From positions 558,001 through 622,000 of the forward strand of contig NZ_CP011925.1 in NCBI RefSeq assembly GCF_000238315.3: a stretch of 64,000 bases of DNA, written 5' to 3'. Source of the stretch: Pseudoalteromonas piscicida (GTDB lineage: Bacteria > Pseudomonadota > Gammaproteobacteria > Enterobacterales > Alteromonadaceae). Position numbers and translations under genes: made by a program. The notes beneath the pieces are model-generated. The model did no database searches. It was given only the letters and a program-made list of their open reading frames with translations, and had not been told where the DNA came from. Positions 17,752 to 26,395 of the stretch are shown here, in pieces. Numbering within the stretch: the first letter of the stretch is position 1; every line of letters starts with the position of its first letter.

Positions 17752-18834
17752 TCAATGCCCTAGTTGGTCGAGTAAGTCCATTACTTCAACGCTGGCATGT
17801 TCCATTTGGTTAAGCTGTTTTACTGCGCCTTGAGAATCGCCTGCTTTAAACTTTTTCATTGCTTCTACACCGGCTCTATGGACTTCTTTATGCGGAGCTT
17901 CTAGGCGTTTAAACGCGTTGTGACCGCCAAACTTTTGGGCGCCATCGCCACTAAACCACTTACCTAAGCGGCACATTGTATGATCGGCAAAGTCGCTGAT
18001 ATTTTTATGGCTATTGCCAATAATAACGTTGTATACGTCTCCTTTCCAAACGACATGATCGAGCTTTACTGTCTGGATAAAAGTTTGGGTGGTAGAAACC
18101 AAAATGGTGTCTTTCATTGAATCACAACAACTTACAATCCCTTCGTATTCATCGTTTAAGTGTCCAATACTGTCAGATAGGGTGATATTAGACGCTTGAA
18201 TTTCTTCCACGGCACTCACGGTTGTATGAGTCGTATCGATGATCTTTTTGACCAGATCGGAGACTTCGTTGGCGGACTCGTTGGTGTTGGTTGCCAGTGC
18301 ACGTACCTCATCGGCGACAACCGAAAAGCCACGGCCAGCTTCACCCGCTCGGGCTGCTTCAATAGCAGCATTAAGCGCTAACAGATTAGTTTGATCTGAA
18401 ATTTTTGAAATCGTTGTAACAAAGGTATTAATGCTATCGGCCATTTGTGATAGGCCGGAAATATTGGTGGTCATTCTGTCCATATTGCCACCGAGCTGCT
18501 CCATTCCCGCGAGTATTTTACGCAATGCGGTTTCAGATTTAGAAAAGGCGGAGTTTACTTGCTCAATTGAATGGCTTTCTTCTTCAATACTCATAAAGCT
18601 TGCAAGAACAGTTTCGCGGATCCCTTGCACTTGGCTTAATCCGGTCAATGCACACTGCAGTAGTTGATTGTCAGTATTATCATTGAGCGCAGCTTGTGAG
18701 CTTACAACTTCTTGTTTTAATGACTCATTTTCAGCAATTAATTGCGCATTCGCATGTTTTAAACTGGCAATCTCTTGTTGCGCGGCTAATAAGGCCTGTT
18801 GGGTTTCATTGTTTGTAAATAGTTTTGCAAACAC
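17752..18834 (-). CDS. Cytosolic methyl-accepting chemoreceptor with CZB zinc-binding domain
   Basis: A 360-residue soluble signal transducer. The N-terminal coiled coil (residues about 10-50) leads to a compact MCP signalling domain with the hairpin-tip sequence [20 protein letters not shown] and [12 protein letters not shown]. The C-terminal CZB domain has [18 protein letters not shown], and two further His in HKEVH, matching the His3-Cys zinc site. CZB receptors are known to sense zinc or hypochlorous acid. The start is a GTG preceded by AAGGGAAAATAAC. There is no transmembrane segment. Confidence 0.92.
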   Translation of the reverse strand: MFAKLFTNNETQQALLAAQQEIASLKHANAQLIAENESLKQEVVSSQAALNDNTDNQLLQCALTGLSQVQGIRETVLASFMSIEEESHSIEQVNSAFSKSETALRKILAGMEQLGGNMDRMTTNISGLSQMADSINTFVTTISKISDQTNLLALNAAIEAARAGEAGRGFSVVADEVRALATNTNESANEVSDLVKKIIDTTHTTVSAVEEIQASNITLSDSIGHLNDEYEGIVSCCDSMKDTILVSTTQTFIQTVKLDHVVWKGDVYNVIIGNSHKNISDFADHTMCRLGKWFSGDGAQKFGGHNAFKRLEAPHKEVHRAGVEAMKKFKAGDSQGAVKQLNQMEHASVEVMDLLDQLGH

Positions 18835-19008
18835 GTTATTTTCCCTTGTAACTTGATATTAACGCAAGCTTAGCAATCATTGGAAAATAGTGCTACCTCT
18901 TTAGGTTTTAAAAAAGCTATAAATTTAGAGAAGTTAGCGTAGAATTGTGGTTGGATTTTGGTGCGCTGAGCATCATTGAAATTGAATCAATAAAACTGTG
19001 TTATGGTG

Positions 19009-19851
19009 TTACCCTCTAGCACTAGATCTGAGTGATTTACCGCGTTTATCGCCATACATATGCTCATCGGCTTCGTGGATGATGAGATCAGCTTGTTTAG
19101 CTGGGTCAACTTTGACCATTCCAATACTCACGTTAATTTTGTAATCGTGTAATCCTTTTAATAATGCCGCTCTTACTTCGTCTGTATCCGGAAGCACCGC
19201 ATTAATATAGGCAATAAATTCGTCTCCCCCGATACGAAAGCTGTAGTCTAAGCCAAAGTAATCTTTCATATTCTGGGTAAACTTAATCAAAACCTCGTCG
19301 CCAATATGATGGCCATAGTTGTCATTCACCTGCTTAAAATTATCCAAATCGAGGTAGAGTAGCCATTGATTATCAAAGCGATGTGTTTGCAAGCCTTCAA
19401 AACATGCGCGACGACTGCCCACACCCGTCATCGCATCATGGTTAGCTTCATAGCGCATCCGCTCCTCTAACAACCTTCTTCTCTCTACTTCTTTTTTTAG
19501 CTCTGTAATGCTGGCTCTTTTATTGGTGATCATGCAGTAAAAACCAAAGCTGATGAGTAAAAAACCGATATTTTTCAAAGAGGTGTCAAAATTAAGTAAA
19601 GGAATGGAAAAACCGTCGGTAAAATTATCAATAATATCAAGGAGTAGGCCCGCACAATACACAAGTAGGGCAAGGCGTAAGAACGGATTAGCGATTTCTC
19701 TGGTGATCAAATTGAATAAAGTGAAAGAAATGCCGAACCAGAACAACTCTTCGTAGCTCTCGTATTCGTAGTGACCAATATAGTACATGTAGCCACCAAA
19801 AAAGATGATAGCTATCCATATAACTAAGGGAGGTAACGCGCTTTTGATCAA
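19009..19851 (-). CDS. Membrane-anchored diguanylate cyclase (GGDEF)
   Basis: A 280-residue protein that should make cyclic di-GMP. About four or five hydrophobic segments in residues 1-110 form a membrane sensor region of no recognised type. A short linker (ELKKEVERRRLLEERMRYE) leads to a GGDEF domain with AMTGVGSRRACFE, YLDLDNFKQVNDNYGHHIGD and the intact active site FRIGGDEF. The RxxD inhibitory site is absent at the usual position. The start is a TTG at 19851; a later ATG would remove the first membrane segment. Confidence 0.9.
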   Translation of the reverse strand: MIKSALPPLVIWIAIIFFGGYMYYIGHYEYESYEELFWFGISFTLFNLITREIANPFLRLALLVYCAGLLLDIIDNFTDGFSIPLLNFDTSLKNIGFLLISFGFYCMITNKRASITELKKEVERRRLLEERMRYEANHDAMTGVGSRRACFEGLQTHRFDNQWLLYLDLDNFKQVNDNYGHHIGDEVLIKFTQNMKDYFGLDYSFRIGGDEFIAYINAVLPDTDEVRAALLKGLHDYKINVSIGMVKVDPAKQADLIIHEADEHMYGDKRGKSLRSSARG

Positions 19852-19918
19852 AATACTTTGGCTTCTGGTGCTTCAGTTATCTTTAGTTATAGTTAATTGA
19901 GCTTAAGAAGCAAGCCGC

Positions 19919-20341
19919 TTATGCGTTTAACTCAAGTGCTTGAGCAATCATAAATAGATGACTAACAAAAACGAGAGAAGTCAGTATTGTTCGCATTTTT
20001 TGATAGTCTTTATGATAGTCACTCCAGCGAGACGAACTGCGCTCTATAAAATATACAAGCCAATATGCGATAGCTAGATAGAGAAGCAACCATTGTGGTG
20101 CTGCAATACTAAGTAAGGGGTATGGGATCACGACAATCACGGCCAGTATCGCTTGTTTGTTGGTTTGCTCACCTGCACGCCATAAACTTCCGGCCATAAA
20201 AGCTAGAATCCCCAGACTGTAAAACTGAAAAGCATGAAGCACGTCACTTGATACACCTGTCATTAGCGTCCACGCGATACAAGCCAAAAAGGGAACGAAG
20301 CCAAAGTAACCAAGTTGAATATGATTGAAGTACGGGTGCAT
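19919..20341 (-). CDS. DUF3429 membrane protein
   Basis: A 140-residue inner-membrane protein with about four or five hydrophobic segments. FYSLGILAFMAGSLW and the C-terminal YQKMRTILTSLVFVSH fit DUF3429. An in-frame GTG lies two codons upstream (20347). Function is unknown. It is divergent from ahpC. Confidence 0.7.
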   Translation of the reverse strand: MHPYFNHIQLGYFGFVPFLACIAWTLMTGVSSDVLHAFQFYSLGILAFMAGSLWRAGEQTNKQAILAVIVVIPYPLLSIAAPQWLLLYLAIAYWLVYFIERSSSRWSDYHKDYQKMRTILTSLVFVSHLFMIAQALELNA

Positions 20342-20570
20342 AGTCACGCTCTGCTGTAGTTAATTGCTGGGATCATACCGTAATTATCTTATTTTTATAC
20401 TCTTATGCTGAATTAGTTGATCATTTAAAAGTGAATTATCGGTTTTTCCGATTACAGTGATTCAAACAATCCATTTTATTTAATCATCACTTCCCTTTAT
20501 CTTTGTACTCAAGCCAAGGCGAACAGTAATCGCCAACATTATTTTAAACTAAACAACAGTGAGGAAAGCG

Positions 20571-21140
20571 ATGAGCACTTCATTAATCAATACTAAAATT
20601 CAACCATTCAACGCAACTGCATACCATGGTGGCGACTTCGTAGAAGTTTCTGAGCAAGACCTACTAGGTAAATGGTCAATCGTATTCTTTTACCCAGCGG
20701 ATTTCACTTTTGTATGTCCAACAGAGCTTGGCGACTTAGCTGACTACTACGCACAGCTACAAGAAATGGGTGTAGAAGTTTACTCTGTATCGACAGACAC
20801 GCACTTCACGCACAAAGCATGGCACGATGCGTCAGACACCATTAAGAAAATTCAATTCCCAATGATTGGTGACCCAACTGGCCGTATTACTCGTAACTTC
20901 GGTGTGATGATCGAGGAAGAAGGTCTGGCACTTCGCGGTACTTTTGTTATCAACCCAGAGGGCGAAATCAAAGTTATCGAAACGCATGACCTAGGTATTG
21001 GTCGTAGTGCTAAAGAGCTAGTACGTAAAGTACAAGCTGCTCAATACATCGCATCTCACGATGGTGAAGTCTGCCCGGCATCTTGGCAGCCAGGTGAAGA
21101 AACACTAGCGCCTTCACTAGACCTAGTTGGCAAAATCTAA
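20571..21140 (+). CDS. ahpC: Alkyl hydroperoxide reductase, peroxiredoxin subunit AhpC
   Basis: Reduces organic and hydrogen peroxides in the cytoplasm. 189 residues from the ATG at 20571, with GAGGAAAGCG upstream; the in-frame GTG at 20559 overlaps that site. The peroxidatic Cys49 lies in FTFVCPTE and the resolving Cys168 in EVCPASW, as in E. coli AhpC (187 residues). It is followed by ahpF after 105 bp, the usual pairing. Codon use is strongly biased, which suggests high expression. I looked for an OxyR site upstream and could not identify one with confidence. Confidence 0.97.
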   Translation: MSTSLINTKIQPFNATAYHGGDFVEVSEQDLLGKWSIVFFYPADFTFVCPTELGDLADYYAQLQEMGVEVYSVSTDTHFTHKAWHDASDTIKKIQFPMIGDPTGRITRNFGVMIEEEGLALRGTFVINPEGEIKVIETHDLGIGRSAKELVRKVQAAQYIASHDGEVCPASWQPGEETLAPSLDLVGKI

Positions 21141-21245
21141 TTTGTCAGGGGAGTGCTGCATGCACTCCCATCTCAACCGTCAAGATGAATCAAATTCATC
21201 GTTTTTGCGAATTTTTACTGTAGTTTCTGCAGAGGGTTACCTTAT

Positions 21246-22814
21246 ATGTTAGACAACCAAATTAAAACTCAACTACAAAGCCACTTTAGCTCTCTACAAC
21301 GTCCGATTGAACTCGTCATTACTGTTGATGACAGTAAAAAATCGCAAGAGCTAAAAGGGTTAGCACAAGACTTAGCGTCCTTGAGCGATAAAATTACTTT
21401 ATCTGAATCAAGTGAAGGTGAACGTATCCCACAAATGGTGGTGCGTGGCGTTGAAACAAAGAGCGAAATTACGTTTGCCGGTGTGCCTATGGGACATGAG
21501 TTTACCAGCTTGGTACTTGCATTATTGCATTCAGGTGGCCATGCCACTAAAGCATCGGCAGACGATTTGGAACTGATCGGGAATATAGATAACGCATTGA
21601 ACTTTGAGGTTTACATTTCACTGAGTTGCCAAACTTGTCCGCAAGTCGTACAGGCCTTGAATCTCATGGCGGCTGTTAACCCAAATATTACCACCACTAT
21701 GATTGATGGCGCTTTGTTCCAAGAAGAAGTGGGATCACGCAACATCATGGCCGTGCCAACCGTGTACTTAAATGGTGAACAATTTAGCCAAGGCGCAGTG
21801 AGCCTGAGCGATATACTACTCAAATTGGATAGTAAAGCTGGTGAAAAACAAGCGGCTCTACTTAACGAGAAAGACGTGTTTGACGTGCTCGTTGTAGGTG
21901 GCGGCCCAGCTGGTGCATCAGCTGCTATCTATGCTGCTCGTAAAGGGCTAAATACAGGGGTAGTTGCGGAGCGTTTTGGCGGCCAAGTTACCGATACTTT
22001 GGGCATTGAGAACTTTATCTCAGTGCAAAAAACCGAAGGTCCAAAGTTGGTTGCACAGTTAGAAGAGCATGTTAACCAGTATGGCGTTGATGTGATGAAG
22101 AACCAGCGTGCAGCGGCAATTAACAAAGGTGAAACCATTGATATCACACTTGAAAGCGGTGCGGTATTAAGGGCCAAATCTCTAGTCTTGGCAACAGGTG
22201 CACGATGGAGAAGCATGAATGTACCCGGCGAAACCGAGTACAAGGGTAGAGGTGTAGCATATTGCCCGCACTGTGACGGTCCATTATTTAAGGGGAAACC
22301 TGTTGCAGTCATTGGTGGCGGTAACTCGGGTATTGAAGCGGCTATCGACTTAGCAAATATCGTTGAACACGTCACGGTATTAGAATTTGCCGATACGCTC
22401 AGAGCTGACGAAGTTCTGATCAAAAAGGCGAAAAGTCTTGATAACGTTACCATTATTAAAAACGCACAAACCACCGAAGTAGTTGGTGACGGCAATAAAG
22501 TAACGGGTTTGAACTACACAGATAGAGTGAGCGGCGGATCGCATTCATTACCATTGGCCGGCATTTTTGTACAAATTGGGCTTGTACCAAATACTGAATG
22601 GTTAAAGTCGAGTGAAGTTGCACTTAGCCGCTTTGGCGAAATCGAAATTGATAGCAAAGGTGCGACTAGTCTAGCGGGCGTTCACGCCGCAGGCGATGCA
22701 ACCACCACACCGTTTAAGCAAATCATAATTGCGATGGGTGGTGGAGCGACAGCAAGTTTAGGCGCTTTTGATTACCTAATTCGGTTAGGACAAGACGACG
22801 AGCAAGCTGCTTAA
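21246..22814 (+). CDS. ahpF: Alkyl hydroperoxide reductase, NADH-linked flavoprotein AhpF
   Basis: Transfers electrons from NADH through FAD to AhpC. 522 residues, as in E. coli (521). The N-terminal tandem thioredoxin-fold domain holds the CxxC pair Cys128/Cys131 (SCQTCPQ). The FAD-binding motif is [19 protein letters not shown], the second redox pair is Cys340/Cys343 (YCPHCDG), the NAD-binding motif [16 protein letters not shown], and the C-terminal FAD motif [12 protein letters not shown]. It is transcribed with ahpC and ends at the terminator at 22871-22898. Confidence 0.97.
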   Translation: MLDNQIKTQLQSHFSSLQRPIELVITVDDSKKSQELKGLAQDLASLSDKITLSESSEGERIPQMVVRGVETKSEITFAGVPMGHEFTSLVLALLHSGGHATKASADDLELIGNIDNALNFEVYISLSCQTCPQVVQALNLMAAVNPNITTTMIDGALFQEEVGSRNIMAVPTVYLNGEQFSQGAVSLSDILLKLDSKAGEKQAALLNEKDVFDVLVVGGGPAGASAAIYAARKGLNTGVVAERFGGQVTDTLGIENFISVQKTEGPKLVAQLEEHVNQYGVDVMKNQRAAAINKGETIDITLESGAVLRAKSLVLATGARWRSMNVPGETEYKGRGVAYCPHCDGPLFKGKPVAVIGGGNSGIEAAIDLANIVEHVTVLEFADTLRADEVLIKKAKSLDNVTIIKNAQTTEVVGDGNKVTGLNYTDRVSGGSHSLPLAGIFVQIGLVPNTEWLKSSEVALSRFGEIEIDSKGATSLAGVHAAGDATTTPFKQIIIAMGGGATASLGAFDYLIRLGQDDEQAA

Positions 22815-22870
22815 CTTCTCGCATTACTGGAAAGAATCATTGCAACAATACACCCATGCAATGCTCCCAA

Positions 22871-22898
22871 GCCACACTTCAACAGTGTGGCTTTTTTT
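22871..22898 (+). terminator. Rho-independent terminator of ahpCF
   Basis: GCCACACT (22871-22878) pairs with AGTGTGGC (22884-22891) over a 5-nt loop, followed by seven T. Confidence 0.92.
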
Positions 22899-22918
22899 GG
22901 CTTAGGTTTCTAAGACTT

Positions 22919-23075
22919 ATCGCTGCGTAAAGCATCTCCTACTCCAAATTGTATAGTGACTTGTGGATGGCGGTTTATCCGGCGAGAGGTTACTAGCCTA
23001 GCAGAGTGGATTATCTTCCGGTGAAGAAACACAAGATCGCTGCGTGAAGCAGCTTCTACTCCAAAGTGTAGTGTG
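22919..23075. repeat. Two REP-like 40-bp repeats
   Basis: Copy 1 (22919-22958) and copy 2 (23036-23075) begin ATCGCTGCGT and share CTACTCCAAA; they agree at about 34 of 40 positions. The sequence recalls REP elements seen between genes in other gammaproteobacteria. A frame of 79 codons on the minus strand across them is a by-product. The gene-free stretch 22899-23224 holds nothing else I can name. Confidence 0.55.
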
Positions 23076-23224
23076 TCTTTGGGCTCTCTATAAAGCAAAA
23101 AAAGCTTTGAATTGTCTGTGCTGTCGCCTTTCTGTCGCCAAGCTTTCACTTATTTGGCGTTTTAAACTTCATGTTTTTAGGGTATTACTTAGTTAACGCT
23201 AGGGAATAGATATAAGTGTAAAAA

Positions 23225-23428
23225 ATGAAAATTGATGCCGCTTTGATAATCAGGCAAAGGATGCTCAAGGGGTGGACCCAAGAGTAGTTAGCTGGTGCTT
23301 CTGGTTTAAGCAAAAGAACCATTCAGAGGGTCGAAAGAGAGGCGAGTGCTTCCATGGAAACTCAGAAGGCACTAGCTGCCACTTTTAATTTAGATTATAC
23401 GAGTCTTACTCTTAAGGAGGCTGGAGTG
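23225..23428 (+). pseudogene. XRE-type HTH domain interrupted by an amber codon
   Basis: Read through, the frame gives an HTH of the XRE family: ALIIRQRMLKGWTQE, a stop, LAGASGLSKRTIQRVER, then ASMETQKALAATFNL. The TAG at 23285-23287 sits where almost every XRE protein has Gln (WTQEQLA), so a single CAG-to-TAG change explains it. The frame runs without a break into the DUF4177 protein, suggesting an original HTH-DUF4177 fusion. Confidence 0.75.
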
Positions 23429-23623
23429 ATGAAAAAATATGAATATAAAACAGTTGAATTACCATTTAAATTGCGCTTTTTTAAATCAGGGACACCAGAC
23501 GTGCAGTCGCTATTAAATGCTGAAGGGCAAAATGGCTGGCAATTAAAACAGGTTGTTATTCCTGCATCAGGCTTTGGTGAATCTGATTCCATGGTTGTTA
23601 TTTTGGAACGAGAGACAGCATAA
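23429..23623 (+). CDS. DUF4177-type small protein
   Basis: A 64-residue protein, MKKYEYKTVELPFKL to MVVILERE, with the GWQLKQVV core of DUF4177. AAGGAGG (23414-23420) lies eight bases before the ATG, so it can be translated although the HTH part upstream is interrupted. Function is unknown. Confidence 0.65.
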   Translation: MKKYEYKTVELPFKLRFFKSGTPDVQSLLNAEGQNGWQLKQVVIPASGFGESDSMVVILERETA

Positions 23624-23673
23624 CAGAGCTAGTGTTGGCTCGTTTGTTTACCTGTCGCACCATCACTTCAGAT

Positions 23674-24162
23674 CTAGTTACTATCCATGCGTTGTAATGA
23701 CGCTGCCGATATAAACTGCTCAAAATGCTCACACCAAATAATCACGCTCTGAAACTGGGTCAGATCAACTTGGCGATACTTGGGCAGCACGAACTGCGAA
23801 AATTGGTTTATGTTAGCAATTTCCACCATGGTGTGTTTTTGTGCTTTAAAGTCGGCTTCTGTCTCAATAAATGTTTTGGCGAGGTAAAGCCGATAGTCTG
23901 GTCCTGGGGCTATCTCACCCACAAATGCAATGTGGTTATCCGTAAAATAAATCTCACCGGTAGCGTAGTGTAATACGTCTGAATCTTTAAGCTCCTTCTT
24001 AAATTGGCCTTTGTATGTTGCGGCGTTACTGATCGCCAGTATCTCTGTGTGACTAGCCGCCGGAGGTTGCGTCATTATAGGCAAAGTGTACACACCCATA
24101 ATAAACCCTGTGATAAACACCACAATGAGCAACAGTAACGTAAATAGCGTTCGCAAAATCAT
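23674..24162 (-). CDS. DM13-domain protein with N-terminal membrane anchor
   Basis: About 162 residues. One N-terminal hydrophobic segment (LLLLIVVFITGFIMGVY) anchors it, with the rest outside. The DM13 domain shows GEIYFTD, IAFVGEIAPGPDYRLYLAK, and VIIWCEHFEQFISAA with its conserved Cys. DM13 domains have been proposed to act in redox or haem-linked roles; the bacterial function is not established. The ATG at 24162 is used; an in-frame TTG at 24168 adds two residues. Confidence 0.8.
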   Translation of the reverse strand: MILRTLFTLLLLIVVFITGFIMGVYTLPIMTQPPAASHTEILAISNAATYKGQFKKELKDSDVLHYATGEIYFTDNHIAFVGEIAPGPDYRLYLAKTFIETEADFKAQKHTMVEIANINQFSQFVLPKYRQVDLTQFQSVIIWCEHFEQFISAASLQRMDSN

Positions 24163-24168
24163 TTCCAA

Positions 24169-24802
24169 GTAAGCAGTAAAGTCAAAGTATAGCCAAATTA
24201 TAAGGCTCTAGTAGTAAAATAGACTGAGTAAAAAGGGTTGTTTTTAATTTTTTTGATAAGAATAAAGTGTTTTTATTAAATGTAATTTAGTACCCAATGT
24301 AGATAAAACTTTACACAGAGTAGCGTCTTCTAATTGTAAATTATTAGAGAATAAAGTATTTCAATTGTTTTGGTTATTGTAATAGTCAAATTAAACAGGT
24401 GTTTAGGCCTGAATTATGGCGTAAAGGTATTTTTTAAATCAATCATAAAGTACTGAATGTAATTAATAATCTCATCTATTGTTATTGACTTTTGCTTGAG
24501 TAAAATGCCTCGAATTCGAGTTGATGCTCACAATAAAATTAACTTGGATACTTTTTTTTTACAAAAATAAAGGCGAGCATGCCATGGACGTGCAATAGCT
24601 TATTAGTTGTTAAAAAATGACAGCGTTGTTTTTTACTGCCGAAGTACAGTGGCGTGACCAAGATAAGTTGTGTTTATCAACGAGTAAAATCTTAGTGCGC
24701 TGGGCAAGACTGAATTTCGTGTGACAAGCAACAATAGATTCTCGCCCGTTCTAATCTTAATCGAAGTGGCGGCGGTCACTTCTCTAATACGAGTAGAAGA
24801 AA
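24169..24802 (+). promoter_or_regulatory. Long AT-rich upstream region of the chitin cluster
   Basis: A 634-bp gene-free stretch between the divergent DM13 and LPMO genes. It must hold the promoter of the chitin cluster. I see one clear feature, the perfect 12-bp palindrome CTCGAATTCGAG at 24509-24520, a possible operator. No promoter hexamers stand out with good spacing. AGTAGAAGAAA just before 24803 is a weak ribosome-binding site. Confidence 0.4.
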
Positions 24803-26377
24803 ATGAAAAACTCTATGTTAACAGTCAGTATTACCATGGCACTTGGCATGGCAGCATCGAACGCATTTGCACATGGTTATATGGATAGTCCAAAGGCAAG
24901 GCAAGCGATTTGTGAGGAGCAGGGCGGATTTTGGTGGCCAAAAGATGGAAGCAATATCCCAAACGCGGCATGTCGAGCAGCTTACCTGGCATCTGAGCAT
25001 GTGCAGTTTATTCAAAAGCATGAGTTTGCAGCGAATGTTCCTGATTATTTTAATCTGCAAGCGGTACAAGCTGCTGTTCCTAATGGACAACTTTGTGCGG
25101 GTGGCGACAGAAACAAAGCGGGCATGAATATCGCATCGAGTGAGTGGCAAAGAACCGCGATAACGCCAGATGCTCAAAACCAAATTAAAGTTAGATTTCG
25201 TGCAACGACGCCTCATAACCCGAGCTTTTGGCAGTTTTATCTTACTAAACCGGAAGCGGATATTCAGTCAACGCCTCTAGCGTGGCAAGATTTAGAGCTA
25301 GTACAAGAGTATGGCAATGTAGACTTCTTCGTCGCACCAGACGGTAAACGCTATTATGAAATGCAGGTTGCGGTGCCGAGTAAATTTAGCGGAGATGCTA
25401 TCTTATATACGCGTTGGCAGCGTGATGATGTTGTAGGTGAAGGTTTTTACAATTGTAGCGACGTCACGATAGTACGAGATACTACACCGACTGAGCCAGT
25501 AAGTTGGACGTCTGCTGGCTTTTTTATCAAACAGGGTCAACTGGCCAATGTAGGCGATACGGTATGGCTACGTGTTTTTGATGGTGATGGCCAAGAGTTG
25601 GTACAAGAAAAACTGTCGATAACACAAAGTAATATCAATCATTGGGCTGTGCAATTTGCCAGCACACTTAACAATAATTATGCGAATACGCTGCAAATTG
25701 GCGTACAACAAAGTGACGGCAATATTGTATTTGATGCTGCGCAACTCGCTGCTAATCAGCTGTTTGTTAGTGATCCTCAGTACACTTTTAACCTTTCAAT
25801 TTTAGCTAAGCCTCAAAACCGTGCCCCTGTGGTTCATACCCCCGCCAATATCACGCTAAAAGAAGGCTCAAGCACATCACTTCATGTTCATGCGTTTGAT
25901 GATGACAAAGATCCACTCACCTTTGCATGGCAGATCCCTGCACCATTGAGCTATAGCGGTAGCGGTGCAACTATCACGTTGGCAGCGCCTGAGGTTCAGC
26001 AAAATACCGACTATCAGGGGCAAGTAACCGTTTCTGATGGCACGTTTGAGAAAACCGTTAGTTTTACCATCACGGTGACTAACCAAACCGCACCACCAAA
26101 TGGTGATACATGGCGTGCCGATCAAGTTTATACCGCTGGTGATACCGCAGTGTATCAGGGCAAAAGCTATCGTGCTAAATGGTGGGTAAAAGGTCAAAAG
26201 CCCGACCAAAGTGATGCGTGGGAGCTGGTCGACAAGTCCGATGCAAGTAACACATGGAATGCTAATAAGGCATATACCGGCGGCGACAGGGTGAGTTATC
26301 AAGGCGTTGAATATCAAGCGCGCTGGTGGACCAAAGGTCAACAACCAGACAAGCACTCAGTGTGGAAAAAATTATAA
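24803..26377 (+). CDS. Secreted AA10 lytic polysaccharide monooxygenase with two chitin-binding modules
   Basis: A copper enzyme that oxidatively cleaves chitin, 524 residues. The signal peptide ends at Ala23, so His24 becomes the N-terminus (HGYMDSP), and with His138 (TTPHNPSFW) forms the histidine brace. The AA10 domain runs to about residue 225 (ILYTRWQRDDVVGEGFYNCSD). A GbpA-like middle domain and an Ig/PKD-like domain (residues about 345-430) follow. Two CBM5/12 modules end the protein, each with the (R/K)WW motif (YRAKWWVKGQKPD and YQARWWTKGQQPD). It is 18 bp upstream of the GH18 chitinase and surely co-transcribed with it. Confidence 0.95.
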   Translation: MKNSMLTVSITMALGMAASNAFAHGYMDSPKARQAICEEQGGFWWPKDGSNIPNAACRAAYLASEHVQFIQKHEFAANVPDYFNLQAVQAAVPNGQLCAGGDRNKAGMNIASSEWQRTAITPDAQNQIKVRFRATTPHNPSFWQFYLTKPEADIQSTPLAWQDLELVQEYGNVDFFVAPDGKRYYEMQVAVPSKFSGDAILYTRWQRDDVVGEGFYNCSDVTIVRDTTPTEPVSWTSAGFFIKQGQLANVGDTVWLRVFDGDGQELVQEKLSITQSNINHWAVQFASTLNNNYANTLQIGVQQSDGNIVFDAAQLAANQLFVSDPQYTFNLSILAKPQNRAPVVHTPANITLKEGSSTSLHVHAFDDDKDPLTFAWQIPAPLSYSGSGATITLAAPEVQQNTDYQGQVTVSDGTFEKTVSFTITVTNQTAPPNGDTWRADQVYTAGDTAVYQGKSYRAKWWVKGQKPDQSDAWELVDKSDASNTWNANKAYTGGDRVSYQGVEYQARWWTKGQQPDKHSVWKKL

Positions 26378-26395
26378 TAAAACGAGGAAGTATCA

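Noticed and set aside
20342..20570. OxyR-type operator upstream of ahpC
   Set aside because: I looked for the spaced ATAG/CTAT pattern and found no convincing match, so no site is annotated.
22919..23075. CRISPR array
   Set aside because: There are only two imperfect repeats, 77 bp apart, without regular spacers or cas genes.
22910..23149. 79-codon minus-strand frame after ahpF
   Set aside because: Its repeated sequence comes from the REP-like DNA repeats, not from a protein.
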